Shown in pieces: positions 1-9,058 of a stretch of DNA of 64,000 nucleotides. The translations under genes were made by a program, and so were the position numbers. The first letter of the stretch is position 1, and each line of letters starts with the position of its first letter. This stretch comes from an uncultured bacterium (lineage in GTDB: Bacteria > Hydrogenedentota > Hydrogenedentia > Hydrogenedentales > CAILVY01): contig CALEDJ010000051.1 of assembly GCA_937951485.1 (NCBI GenBank), positions 72,517 to 136,516 of the forward strand, in the 5' to 3' direction. The notes under the pieces were generated by a model. The model saw only the letters and a program-made list of their open reading frames with translations. It had not been told where the DNA came from and did not search any database.

Positions 1-2283
1 CGCTGTTTCGCCGGCACCGCCTCGCGCATCGAGGGCATCGGCATGGCGGAGATCGCCCGGGAAACGCTGATGCGCCACGCCATGGCCTATCCCCCGCGCC
101 GATCGCGCGCGCCGGAACCCGACATTGGCGGCGCGTATCGCTGGAGACGGCGCGGCGAGTTTCACCAGTGGAACCCGGAAACGGTCGCGAAACTCCAGCA
201 CGCCGCCCGCAGCGGCGATGAAAAAACCTATGAGGAATTCGCGCGAGAGGTGAACGACCGCAACCGCACGCTGGCAACACCGCGCGGATTGCTCCGCTTC
301 AAGCCGGGGAGTCCCATCCCGTTGGAAGAGGTGGAGCCGGCATCTGAGATTGTGAAACGTTTCTGCACGGGCGCGATGTCTTACGGTTCGATCAGCAAGG
401 AGGCGCACGAAAACCTCGCCATCGCGATGAACCGCATCGGCGGCCGCAGCAATACCGGCGAAGGCGGCGAGGACCCCAAACGCTTCGCGCCGGACCCCGA
501 CGGTAATTTCCGGCGCAGCGCCATCAAGCAGGTTGCGTCGGGCCGCTTCGGCGTCACCAATGAATACCTCGTGAACGCCGACGAATTGCAGATCAAGATC
601 GCACAGGGCGCCAAACCCGGCGAGGGCGGCCAGTTGCCCGGCCACAAAGTCTTCGACGAAATCGCCAGGGTCCGCTATTCCACCCCCGGCGTCGAACTGA
701 TCTCCCCGCCGCCGCACCACGACATCTATTCCATCGAGGACCTCGCGCAACTCATCCACGATCTCAAGAACGCCAACATTTACGCCAAGGTTTCCGTGAA
801 ACTGGTCTCCGCCGTGGGCGTCGGAACCATCGCGGCGGGGGTGTCGAAAGGCAAGGCCGATCTCGTGCTCATCAGCGGACACGACGGCGGCACCGGCGCG
901 TCGCCCCTGACCTCCATCAAATACGCCGGATTGCCGTGGGAACTCGGCCTTTCCGAAACGCACCAGGTGCTGGTCGAAAATGATCTGCGCGACCGCATCC
1001 GCGTGCAGGTGGACGGTCAACTGAAGACGGGGCGCGATGTGGCGATTGCCGCCATGCTCGGCGCGGACGAATTCGGCTTCGCCACGGCACCGTTGATTGT
1101 CAGCGGCTGCATCATGATGCGCAAATGCCACCTGAACACCTGTCCCGTGGGCATTGCGACACAGGACCCCGAACTGCGCAAAAAATTCACCGGCAAACCG
1201 GAATACGTGGTGAATTACTTCTTCTTCGTGGCGGAGGAATGCCGACGCATCATGGCGTCGCTCGGTTTGCGCACGATGAATGAGATGATCGGTCGGGCGG
1301 ACATGTTGGAATTCGACCCGCTGCCCGACCACTGGAAAGCGGCGGGACTGGACTTCTCGCGCATCCTCCACATGCCGAAACCGTGGGAGGGGTCCACGCG
1401 CTATTGCAGCAAACAGCAGGACCACGGCATGGACAAGGCGCTGGACCACGAACTCATGCGGAAGGCCGCGCCCGCCCTGGAACGTAAGGAACCGGTGCGC
1501 TTCGCGCAGAAAATCCGCAATATCCACCGCACGGTCGGCACGATGCTCTCCAGCGAACTGACCCGCCGCCACCGGCTCGGCATGTACACGGGGTCGTTGC
1601 CGGAAGATACGATCTGGATTGACTGCGAGGGCCAGGCAGGCCAGAGTTTCGGCGCGTTCGCGATTCGCGGCGTCACCCTGAACGTGGTCGGCGAAACAAA
1701 CGACTATGTCGGCAAGGGGCTTTCCGGCGGCAAAATCATTGTGACTCCCCCGCAAGCGTTTCTGGACGCGCTGGAACGCACGGGCGGCAAACCCGAAGAC
1801 CAGATCATCGTCGGCAATGTGGCGCTCTACGGCGCGACCGGCGGCGAAGCCTATTTCCGCGGGCTGGCGGGCGAACGCTTCTGCGTGCGCAACAGCGGGG
1901 CATGGGCCGTCGTGGAGGGCGTGGGCGACCACGGCTGCGAATACATGACCGGCGGCCGCGCCGCCATCCTCGGCCGCACCGGACGCAACTTCGCCGCGGG
2001 CATGAGCGGCGGCATCGCGTTTGTGTACGACCCGGACAGCACGTTCGCCGCCCGGTGCAATACGGGCATGGTGGACCTGAAGCCGTTGCACGCGAAAAGC
2101 CTCCCGGAACTGCGCGGCATGCTTGAACGCCACGCGCAATACACCGGCAGCCCCGTCGCCCGGCGCATTCTTGACGACTGGCAGAACGCGGTGACGCGCT
2201 TCGTCCGCGTCATGCCCCGCGATTATGCCCGCGTCCTGCGCCAACAGGAACAAGCCCGACAGGAGACCGTTCATGCTTCCTGA
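1..2283 (+). CDS. gltB: Glutamate synthase large (alpha) subunit, C-terminal part, 5' end outside the window
   Basis: This is the synthase half of the GOGAT large subunit, which makes glutamate from 2-oxoglutarate and glutamine-derived ammonia. The frame is open from base 1 and the first residues (TASRIEGIG) match the interior of GltB, so the ATG at 43 is internal and the amidotransferase domain lies to the left. Seen: the FMN/2-oxoglutarate barrel with the 3Fe-4S motif C370-x5-C376-x4-C381 in [13 protein letters not shown], then the GXGXG beta-helix domain from about residue 520 (repeated GG/G-rich turns such as GKGLSGGKI and [13 protein letters not shown]). Its stop overlaps the next gene, gltD, by 11 bases, as expected for translational coupling of two subunits of one enzyme. 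The part present shows no frameshift or missing motif. Confidence 0.97.
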   Translation, partial: RCFAGTASRIEGIGMAEIARETLMRHAMAYPPRRSRAPEPDIGGAYRWRRRGEFHQWNPETVAKLQHAARSGDEKTYEEFAREVNDRNRTLATPRGLLRFKPGSPIPLEEVEPASEIVKRFCTGAMSYGSISKEAHENLAIAMNRIGGRSNTGEGGEDPKRFAPDPDGNFRRSAIKQVASGRFGVTNEYLVNADELQIKIAQGAKPGEGGQLPGHKVFDEIARVRYSTPGVELISPPPHHDIYSIEDLAQLIHDLKNANIYAKVSVKLVSAVGVGTIAAGVSKGKADLVLISGHDGGTGASPLTSIKYAGLPWELGLSETHQVLVENDLRDRIRVQVDGQLKTGRDVAIAAMLGADEFGFATAPLIVSGCIMMRKCHLNTCPVGIATQDPELRKKFTGKPEYVVNYFFFVAEECRRIMASLGLRTMNEMIGRADMLEFDPLPDHWKAAGLDFSRILHMPKPWEGSTRYCSKQQDHGMDKALDHELMRKAAPALERKEPVRFAQKIRNIHRTVGTMLSSELTRRHRLGMYTGSLPEDTIWIDCEGQAGQSFGAFAIRGVTLNVVGETNDYVGKGLSGGKIIVTPPQAFLDALERTGGKPEDQIIVGNVALYGATGGEAYFRGLAGERFCVRNSGAWAVVEGVGDHGCEYMTGGRAAILGRTGRNFAAGMSGGIAFVYDPDSTFAARCNTGMVDLKPLHAKSLPELRGMLERHAQYTGSPVARRILDDWQNAVTRFVRVMPRDYARVLRQQEQARQETVHAS

Positions 2284-3751
2284 AAAACCCAGAGGATTCA
2301 TGGCCTTCACCCGCGAACTCGCGCCGGACGAGGCGCCCGAGTCGCGCATCACGCATTACAAAGAATTCGTGCGGTCGCTGCCGCCGGAGAAAATCCGCGA
2401 GCAGGCATACCGCTGTATGAACTGCGGCATTCCCTTCTGCCATTCCGGGTGCCCGCTCGGCAACCAGATTCCCGATTTCAACGAACTGGTGAAGGACGAC
2501 GACTGGCGCGAGGCGCTGCGCGTGCTCCATTCCACCAACAATTTCCCGGAATTCACCGGGCGCGTCTGCCCCGCCCCCTGCGAAGGTTCCTGCGTGCTCG
2601 GCATCAACGAGCCGCCCGTCGCCATTGAGATGATCGAACGCGAAATCGGCGACCGTGGCTGGGCCGAGGGCTGGATTGCACCCGAACCGCCCGATCACCG
2701 CACCGGCAAGAGAGTGGCCATTGTGGGGTCCGGCCCGGCGGGCCTGGCGGCCGCACAGCAACTCAACCGCGCCGGGCACCATGTCGTGGTCTATGAGCGG
2801 GCAGACACTCCCGGCGGCCTGCTCACCTACGGTATCCCCGCGTTCAAACTCGACAAGGCCATCGTGTTCCGGCGCATTGACCAGATGAAGGCCGAGGGCG
2901 TCGAATTCCGCTGCAACGCCGAGGTCGGCGTGAACGTGCCCATCTCCGAACTTGACCCATACGACGCCGTGTTAATCGCCATCGGGTCCACCCGTTCCCG
3001 CGAGATGGACGTGCCCGGACGTGACCTCCGGGGCATTCATCGCGCCATGGAATTCCTGCCGCAGCAGACCGCGCGCCTGCTCGGCAAGCCGGTCCAGGGA
3101 CCGGAAATCCTCGCCACCGGCAAGAACGTCGTTGTCATCGGCGGCGGCGACACCGGCTCCGACTGCATCGGCACAAGCATTCGGCAAGGGTGCAAGTCAC
3201 TGGTCAACCTCGAACTGCTGCCGCGCCCGCCACTCGAACGCGCGGCGGACAACCCCTGGCCGCAGTGGCCGATGATCCTGCGCGTCTCATCCAGCCTCAA
3301 GGAGGGCGGCGAACGCATGTTCTGCGTGCTCACCAAACGCTTCGAGGACGACGGCGCGGGGCATGTCGCCGCGCTGCACGCCGTCAAGGTCGAGTGGGCC
3401 GCCGACGGCAACGGACGCCGCGCCATGCGCGAAGTGCCCGGCAGCGAGATGCGCATCCCCTGCGAACTCGTCCTGCTCGCCATGGGCTTTGTCGCGCCCG
3501 AAGCCGACGCCTTCATCGCCGAACTCGGCCTCGAATGGGACAAGAACCGCTTCGGCCAGGCCATCAAAGCCGACGACCGCTTCCAGACCGCGCGCCCCGG
3601 CGTCTTCGTCGCCGGCGACGCCCGCCGCGGCCAGTCCCTTGTCGTCTGGGCCATCCACGAAGGCCGCGAAGCCGCCCGTGCCATAGACCTCTACCTCATG
3701 GGCCGCTCCGACCTCCCCGCCGCCAACGCACACGGTTATGCGGAAATCTGA
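2273..3751 (+). CDS. gltD: Glutamate synthase small (beta) subunit, NADPH-dependent
   Basis: GltD takes electrons from NADPH through FAD and its Fe-S centres to GltB. The 492-residue product is normal length. Seen: N-terminal cysteine clusters [13 protein letters not shown] and CPAPCEGSC for the 4Fe-4S centres, the FAD motif [12 protein letters not shown], the second Rossmann motif GGGDTGSDC for NADPH, and a C-terminal [20 protein letters not shown]-closing motif. I chose the ATG at 2273 because it follows AGGAG at about 8 bases and gives the family start (MLPEKPRGF); an upstream ATG at 2225 would add 16 unlikely residues. It overlaps the end of gltB. Downstream lies a large inverted repeat and then a convergent gene. 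Confidence 0.97.
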   Translation: MLPEKPRGFMAFTRELAPDEAPESRITHYKEFVRSLPPEKIREQAYRCMNCGIPFCHSGCPLGNQIPDFNELVKDDDWREALRVLHSTNNFPEFTGRVCPAPCEGSCVLGINEPPVAIEMIEREIGDRGWAEGWIAPEPPDHRTGKRVAIVGSGPAGLAAAQQLNRAGHHVVVYERADTPGGLLTYGIPAFKLDKAIVFRRIDQMKAEGVEFRCNAEVGVNVPISELDPYDAVLIAIGSTRSREMDVPGRDLRGIHRAMEFLPQQTARLLGKPVQGPEILATGKNVVVIGGGDTGSDCIGTSIRQGCKSLVNLELLPRPPLERAADNPWPQWPMILRVSSSLKEGGERMFCVLTKRFEDDGAGHVAALHAVKVEWAADGNGRRAMREVPGSEMRIPCELVLLAMGFVAPEADAFIAELGLEWDKNRFGQAIKADDRFQTARPGVFVAGDARRGQSLVVWAIHEGREAARAIDLYLMGRSDLPAANAHGYAEI

Positions 3752-3752
3752 T

Positions 3753-3841
3753 GTATGTTGTTCACGCTTCAGCAAGCCGGGGTGAGTCACTGAGCCGAGG
3801 TGTGCCGGCTACCCCGGCACGCCAAAGCGTGAACAACGTAC
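3753..3841. repeat. Nested inverted repeat between convergent genes, possible bidirectional terminator
   Basis: Outer arms 3753-3769 and 3825-3841 are complementary over about 17 bp with one mismatch (core GTTGTTCACGCTT / AAGCGTGAACAAC). Inside them a second perfect 8-bp pair, GCCGGGGT (3776-3783) and ACCCCGGC (3811-3818), stacks as an inner stem. The element fills almost the whole gap between gltD and the convergent reductase gene. No T-tract follows either arm, so it is not a textbook terminator; it could also be a small dispersed palindromic element. Confidence 0.7.
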
Positions 3842-3857
3842 GGCACGCAGTCTGGAA

Positions 3858-6800
3858 TCATTTCTGTGCGACAGGGCAATTTTCAGTGACGCGGTCGCAT
3901 TTGCGGAGCGAGATGGCGTCTGTTGGACAGACATTGATGCAGTTGCCGCAGCGGATGCAGTTGTCGCTGTTGATCCAGATGTAGGTGGCTTCATGGGCCG
4001 CCGTGGCGGGGACTTCGGTCCAGGACAGCGGCGCGCCGTCGGCGTCGCGTTCGAGATGGCTGAGCCGCAGGATGCAGTCGCGCGGCGACACGCGGATGCA
4101 CCAGTCGCAGTGGATGCACTTGTCCTGGTCGATCTCGAACTTGTGGTTGCAGAGGTAGCAGCGCCAGGCGTGTTCCTGTGCGGCGTCGGGTCCATAGCCC
4201 AATTCCACCTCCGCATCGCCGCCGCGCTGTTCAAGCGGCAGGACGGGCATTTCCGGCGGAAAGACGAGGTCATGGTCGCGGGTGCGGCCGGTAAGCCCAG
4301 CGGGCAGTATGTTGGTATATGTCCTGCGGCGGGGAGCGCCCATGAGGAAGGCGTCAATGGCGTCGGCTGCGGATTTGCCGCTTGCGGCGGAATGGATGAT
4401 GTCGCCGCTGCCGGAGGCGAAGTCGCCCGCAATGAAGAGGCCCGGCATGCTGGTGGCGTGGGAATCGGGGAGCATTGTCACGCCTTTGGGCAGCAGTTCC
4501 GCTTCGCGGGTCTGGCCGATGGCGAAGACAAGCGTATCACAGGGCGCGTCGAACTCGCTGCCCGGGATGGGAATGAACGCGGGCTTGCCGCTTTCATCGG
4601 GTTCGCCCAGCAGCGTGCGGCGGAAGGTCACCGCTTTCAGTGATCCCTTTTCCACCTGTGCGGCCAACGGTGTGACCAGCGTTTCCACACGGATTTTTTC
4701 TGCGCGCAATTCATGCAATTCCGCCGGGCTGGCGGCCATCTGCGCCTCGCCGCGCCGGTACATGATGGCGACGTCGCCGGTGTCGCCGAGCAGGCGGCGC
4801 GCGGCGCGTGCGCAGTCCACCGCGGTGAAACCGCCGCCGATGACCAGCACATGGCCGCTGACCGGCGGCGGGTCGCCGGCCACGTAGCGCATCATGAAAT
4901 TCAATCCTTCAATGGCCAGTCCGGCCGGCAGGCCGGGCAGGTCGAGGCCATAGGGCCGATTCGTTCCGGTGGCAATGAGAATAGCGTCGTGTGCATCGCG
5001 CAGGCGCAGCACGTCCGCCGCGTCCAGCGATTCGCCCAGTCGCACCGTGATGCCGCTGTCCACGATGGCTGCGATATCTTCATCCACCGCGTCGGGCGGC
5101 AACCGAAAGGCTGGGATGGCGCGCATCTGTCCGCCCAGCCGCTGCTGTCGCTCGTACACGGTAACCTCATGGCCATATCGCTTGAGGTCACGCGCTGCCG
5201 CCAATCCCGCCGGACCGCCGCCAACGACAGCGACTTTCTTGCCCGTTGCGCCGAACCATGCGGGCAGCGGCGCGCTCTTTTGCGGTTTGTTGTCCGCCGC
5301 CACGCGCTTGAGGTGACAGATTTGCACTGCGCCCCGCGTGCTGGTCCACTGATAGCGGCATCGCGCTTCGCAGGGCCGCGTGCAGACGCGGCCCAGCACG
5401 TTGGGAAACACGTTGTCTTCCTGGTTGATAAGGTGCGCCGCTTCGGGATCGCCATGGGCGATGTGGCGGATATAGTCCGGCACGTTGGTCTTCGCCGGGC
5501 AGGCTTCCTGGCATGGGATATCACGGGCCACGGTTTTCAGGTCCAGCGCCGTCCCGCCTTCGCCCGTAAACAATGAGCATTCCAGCGGATTCGGCGCTTT
5601 CTCATACGTGATCCCCAGCGCGGCGACTGCGTCGCGGTAGGGCAGCATGCCCACGCGCCGCACATGCTCCGCAAGCGTTTCATCGGTTTTCGCCGCAAGC
5701 AGGGTGTCCAGCACCGCACGGACGACCCGAATGCAGTCCGGCGTCTTGAATTCGCCCAGCGGTTCGGCATACCGGGATTCCGTGCCGCCGATGACGACGA
5801 GATAACCTTCGGCGGACCCTTGCATTTCCCGGATGCGCATCCCCCGCAAACCGATGTCGGCAATTTGGTATTGGCCGCAGGAGTTGGGGCATCCGGAGAG
5901 GTGGATGATGACCCTCTCGCGGATGGGGGCGTAGCGCGGGTCATTCACCACATCCTGCAAGAGATCGAAGGTGTCGTGCGTGCAGGACACCGCCAAGGGG
6001 CAATAGGTGGTCCCCACGCAGGTCACAACATCCTGTAATTGGAAGAAGCCCTCTGTGCGGAAGCCAAGCGCCTCGATTTCCCTGCGCAGTTCCGGAAGGC
6101 GCTCCGGCTTTACGCCATGGATTTCCAGATTCTGCCGGTTGGTGCTGTACACATGCTTGTCGCCGTAAATGTCGGCGAGGTCCGCGATGCGCGCCAGCGC
6201 CGCCGACGCCATTTCCCCCTTGGGGATCATGATCCGCTGAATCGCGAGGCCGTCGGTGCCTGTGGGGTCCTTTTCCATCAGGGGCCGGTCGGGCACGGCG
6301 GGTCCGCAATCCTCGACCGGACCGCTTTCGATGCGGCTGCGGTCCACGCCTTCCTGGTCGAGAATCGCATCCACCAGTTCGCGGCACCGGTCAATGCCCA
6401 GGCGATGAACGACGAATTTCAGGCGCGAATACATGCGAATGCAGCGGTCGCCATGATCGCGGAAGAGAATGCCGATGGCCCGGCATACGCGCGCGATCTG
6501 CTCCGGCGGCACGAAGGTATAAAGCGTCTGCGCCACAAATGCCTTCCAGCCCAGCCCGCCGCCGATATTCACGCGAAACCCGGTTTCCTCCGTTCCGTCG
6601 GGACGACGGCGAACGATGGCGACCACGCCGATGCAGTTCATATGGGGTTGGCCGCAGCCGCCGCAACAGCCGGAAAAAGTGATTTTGAACTTGCGCGGCA
6701 GGTTGTCCAGGTCGCGGCTGGCGCTCAGCAGGCGCGCCGTCTCCTTGGCATACGGCAGCACATCAATGCGCCGGTGCCGGCAGATAGACGCCCAGGGGCA

Positions 6801-7196
6801 GGCCGCCACATTGCGTGTCACGTCGCCACAGCCATGGAAGGTCGTCAACTCCACGGCATTCAGGTCGCGCAGCAATTGAGGCAGTTCCGTGCATTTCAGG
6901 CAGTGTAACTGCGCCGACTGGCGCGTCGTGAACGAGATGCGGTTGGGGGAATACTTCGCCGAAAGCCGCGCCAGCGCGCGCGCCTGCACCGATGTCAATT
7001 GCCCGCCCGGAATCACCACCCGCGCCATGTGGTTGCCCGGTTGCCGCGAATGATAGATACCCTGCCATTTGGCGATGGCGATTTCTTCGCGGGTCATCGA
7101 GCCTTTGCGGGCGATCTCATCAAAATCAAGAATCAGCCCGGATTCCTTGATGATTTCCTCATCGCTTCTGAGAATCTTGTCCAGTTTCCGTTGCAC
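3858..7196 (-). CDS. Siroheme nitrite/sulfite reductase fused to GltD-type oxidoreductase and ferredoxin domain
   Basis: A 1112-residue three-part protein. Residues 1-535 resemble ferredoxin-dependent nitrite/sulfite reductases (NirA/CysI): two half-repeats and the siroheme/4Fe-4S cysteines C393-x5-C399 and C436-x3-C440 (SGCPNSCGQ). Residues about 560-955 are a GltD-like NAD(P)H:FAD module with Fe-S cysteines CQEAC and [21 protein letters not shown] and IGGGFTAVDCA. Residues 1010-1112 hold a two-cluster ferredoxin; the second motif is complete (C1080, C1083, C1086, C1090), while the first has Ser1037 where the fourth cysteine should be (CIHCDWCIRVSP). It probably reduces nitrite or sulfite with NAD(P)H in one polypeptide; nearby gltBD favours nitrite. 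I prefer the GTG at 7196, preceded by GGAGATGGAGG, over the GTG at 7241, which lies within about 10 bases of the predicted transcription start. Confidence 0.88.
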   Translation of the reverse strand: MQRKLDKILRSDEEIIKESGLILDFDEIARKGSMTREEIAIAKWQGIYHSRQPGNHMARVVIPGGQLTSVQARALARLSAKYSPNRISFTTRQSAQLHCLKCTELPQLLRDLNAVELTTFHGCGDVTRNVAACPWASICRHRRIDVLPYAKETARLLSASRDLDNLPRKFKITFSGCCGGCGQPHMNCIGVVAIVRRRPDGTEETGFRVNIGGGLGWKAFVAQTLYTFVPPEQIARVCRAIGILFRDHGDRCIRMYSRLKFVVHRLGIDRCRELVDAILDQEGVDRSRIESGPVEDCGPAVPDRPLMEKDPTGTDGLAIQRIMIPKGEMASAALARIADLADIYGDKHVYSTNRQNLEIHGVKPERLPELRREIEALGFRTEGFFQLQDVVTCVGTTYCPLAVSCTHDTFDLLQDVVNDPRYAPIRERVIIHLSGCPNSCGQYQIADIGLRGMRIREMQGSAEGYLVVIGGTESRYAEPLGEFKTPDCIRVVRAVLDTLLAAKTDETLAEHVRRVGMLPYRDAVAALGITYEKAPNPLECSLFTGEGGTALDLKTVARDIPCQEACPAKTNVPDYIRHIAHGDPEAAHLINQEDNVFPNVLGRVCTRPCEARCRYQWTSTRGAVQICHLKRVAADNKPQKSAPLPAWFGATGKKVAVVGGGPAGLAAARDLKRYGHEVTVYERQQRLGGQMRAIPAFRLPPDAVDEDIAAIVDSGITVRLGESLDAADVLRLRDAHDAILIATGTNRPYGLDLPGLPAGLAIEGLNFMMRYVAGDPPPVSGHVLVIGGGFTAVDCARAARRLLGDTGDVAIMYRRGEAQMAASPAELHELRAEKIRVETLVTPLAAQVEKGSLKAVTFRRTLLGEPDESGKPAFIPIPGSEFDAPCDTLVFAIGQTREAELLPKGVTMLPDSHATSMPGLFIAGDFASGSGDIIHSAASGKSAADAIDAFLMGAPRRRTYTNILPAGLTGRTRDHDLVFPPEMPVLPLEQRGGDAEVELGYGPDAAQEHAWRCYLCNHKFEIDQDKCIHCDWCIRVSPRDCILRLSHLERDADGAPLSWTEVPATAAHEATYIWINSDNCIRCGNCINVCPTDAISLRKCDRVTENCPVAQK

Positions 7197-7255
7197 AGAA
7201 AAGCCTCCATCTCCCCACAGCGTATTAAGTGAATCCCCCACCTGGATTCTAAGAA

Positions 7256-7284
7256 ATCATAGCACCTTGAGACGTCATGAACAA
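7256..7284 (-). promoter_or_regulatory. Sigma-70-type promoter for the reductase fusion gene
   Basis: On the minus strand TTGTTC (7279-7284), a 17-bp spacer and TATGAT (7256-7261) lie just upstream of the gene. The implied start of transcription near 7249 leaves room for the Shine-Dalgarno GGAGATGGAGG before the GTG at 7196. Confidence 0.55.
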
Positions 7285-7332
7285 AAGGCGAATATCGGTT
7301 GCGTTTCTTGCGGATGACGGATTTTATCATTC

Positions 7333-7362
7333 TTGACATGGCGCCGGCAATGCGTGTACCAT
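7333..7362 (+). promoter_or_regulatory. Candidate promoter for the mgtE leader
   Basis: A perfect TTGACA (7333-7338), an 18-bp spacer and TACCAT (7357-7362). Transcription from near 7369 would give a leader of about 255 nt before mgtE, carrying a small ORF and a structure over the mgtE ribosome site. Confidence 0.5.
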
Positions 7363-7426
7363 ATGCCGTGACGTGTTCTTTATGCGCAGTTCGCGCGCAT
7401 TTTTCCGTATATCAGGAGGAAACGCA

Positions 7427-7564
7427 ATGTGTGACTCGGATGGCAGTCCAAGTCGCCACAACATGACGCAGGCGTTGACGCCCGAAGACCTTGAGGACCC
7501 TGGCCCGCGACGGACGGCGTTCGCGGCGCGTGTGGGGATCGGTCGGCGCACCTTCCGAGTGTAG
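7427..7564 (+). CDS. Small ORF (45 residues) in the mgtE leader, possible leader peptide
   Basis: ATG at 7427 is preceded by a strong ribosome site (AGGAGG, 7414-7419) at 7 bases, and the frame closes at 7564, 60 bases before mgtE. The product is hydrophilic, with a run of acidic and proline residues (LTPEDLEDPGPRR) and an Arg-rich end (VGIGRRTFRV). I recognise no domain. Its place in a Mg2+-transporter leader recalls proline-rich leader peptides such as MgtL of Salmonella, but there is no sequence similarity that I can see. It could be a regulatory ORF or chance. Confidence 0.4.
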   Translation: MCDSDGSPSRHNMTQALTPEDLEDPGPRRTAFAARVGIGRRTFRV

Positions 7565-7570
7565 CCTTCC

Positions 7571-7624
7571 GGTTCGCCCCCGGGCTGCGCAATCCTCCGG
7601 CGCGGCCGCATAAGGAGGCGAACC
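7571..7624 (+). promoter_or_regulatory. Leader structure pairing with the mgtE ribosome-binding site
   Basis: GGTTCGCC (7571-7578) is an exact reverse complement of GGCGAACC (7617-7624), which overlaps the 3' half of the mgtE Shine-Dalgarno AAGGAGG and reaches the base before the ATG at 7625. A second stretch, CCTCC (7594-7598), can also pair with GGAGG (7614-7618). Either pairing would hide the ribosome site. It does not match the M-box Mg2+ riboswitch as I remember it. Confidence 0.45.
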
Positions 7625-8980
7625 ATGCAGACCAGGAATCCGCTGCTGGTGCCGGAAATCCGCGAGTTCATCGCGGAAGGCAATGCGGCCCCCCTTCATG
7701 AACTGTGCGCATCGGTGCATCCCGCCGCCGTCGCCGAACTCATTGCCGCCTTGGAACCGCCGGAAATCTGGCAGGTGCTCCGGCATGCCCCCGCGGCGGC
7801 GCGGGTCGAGATTTTCAGCCATCTGGAACCGGAACTCCAGGTCGAGACGGCTGCGGCCATCCCCTTGGACGATCTGGCGTGTCTCGTGGACGACATGCCG
7901 GCGGACGACCGGGTGGACCTGCTGAAACTGTTGCCGGAAGACCTGCGCGAAGCGGTGCTCCCCCGCCTGTCGCAGGCCGAGCGCGACGACATCCGGAAAC
8001 TGTCCGCTTACGAGGAAAAGACCGCCGGCGCGATCATGACGTCGGACCATGCGACGCTGCGCGAGGAATGGACGGCCGCGCAGGCGATTGACGCGTTGCG
8101 GCGCGAAGCGCCGAACAAAGAAACGATTTATTACGCCTATGTGGTGGACGCCGCCGGAAAACTACTGGGGTTCGTCTCGCTGCGCAACCTGATTCTCGCC
8201 AACCCGGACGCCTTGATCCGCGACATCATGAAGACAAACGTGCTCTTTGTCCGCACCGATGAGGACCAGGAAGAGGCGCTGCACATGATGCAGAAGTACG
8301 ACCTGATCGCCCTGCCCGTGGTCAACGGCGACAATCGTCTCGTCGGGATCATCACGGTGGACGACATCATGGACGTCGGCGAGGAGGAAGCCACGACGGA
8401 CTTCCACCGCATGGCGACGGTCGGCGCAGTGGCAACCGGCATGAAAGAAGCGGGACTATGGACGCTTTACCGCGCGCGCACGCCGTGGCTGATGATCCTG
8501 GTCTTCGTGAACATCTTTTCCGGCGCGGGCATTGCCTACTTCGAGCATACCATCGAGACCGTGGTCGCGCTGGTCTTTTTCCTGCCGCTGCTCATTGATT
8601 CCGCGGGCAATGCCGGCGCACAGGCGGCCACGCTCATCGTGCGCGCCATGGCCACCGGCGATGTGGCCATGCGTGACTGGTTTCGAATCGTGATGCGTGA
8701 CGTCGTCACCTGCCTGTTAATCGGCCTGACGATGGCGCTTGCCGTTTCGTCCATCGCCGCTGTGCGCGCGCCCGATGTTATGGTCCCCGTCGCCCTGTCC
8801 ATGTGGTGTATTGTCATGTTCGGATCGCTCGTCGGCACGGTATTGCCCTTCCTGCTGACCCGGCTGCGATTGGACCCTGCGGCCGCCAGCGGCCCGCTTG
8901 TCACTTCGCTCGCGGACATCGGCGGCGTAATCATCTATTTCAGCATCGCGACGTGGTACCTGGGATTGGGAACGGTTTAA
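7625..8980 (+). CDS. mgtE: Magnesium transporter MgtE
   Basis: An inner-membrane Mg2+ channel gated by its cytosolic domains. The 451-residue product has the family order: helical MgtE_N domain (1-125, ending near the KTAGAIM motif), two CBS domains (about 130-255, with MKTNVLFVRTDEDQEEAL and VVNGDNRLVGIITVDDI), the plug helix, then five membrane helices from about residue 280, including the PLLIDSAGNAGAQAATL segment typical of the pore. The start follows AAGGAGG at 5 bases. It is transcribed alone and meets a convergent operon 78 bases downstream. Regulation is probably through the preceding leader. Confidence 0.95.
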   Translation: MQTRNPLLVPEIREFIAEGNAAPLHELCASVHPAAVAELIAALEPPEIWQVLRHAPAAARVEIFSHLEPELQVETAAAIPLDDLACLVDDMPADDRVDLLKLLPEDLREAVLPRLSQAERDDIRKLSAYEEKTAGAIMTSDHATLREEWTAAQAIDALRREAPNKETIYYAYVVDAAGKLLGFVSLRNLILANPDALIRDIMKTNVLFVRTDEDQEEALHMMQKYDLIALPVVNGDNRLVGIITVDDIMDVGEEEATTDFHRMATVGAVATGMKEAGLWTLYRARTPWLMILVFVNIFSGAGIAYFEHTIETVVALVFFLPLLIDSAGNAGAQAATLIVRAMATGDVAMRDWFRIVMRDVVTCLLIGLTMALAVSSIAAVRAPDVMVPVALSMWCIVMFGSLVGTVLPFLLTRLRLDPAAASGPLVTSLADIGGVIIYFSIATWYLGLGTV

Positions 8981-9058
8981 CGGCGTTGGATGAGTGGGGC
9001 GATCCGGACAAACCGACGGGGACACGGCGACAATCCCATGCCGCCGCTGCGCGCGCAC

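Noticed and set aside
7365-7624. M-box (Mg2+) riboswitch upstream of mgtE
   Set aside because: I looked for the M-box conserved blocks and did not see them; a different leader mechanism is proposed instead.
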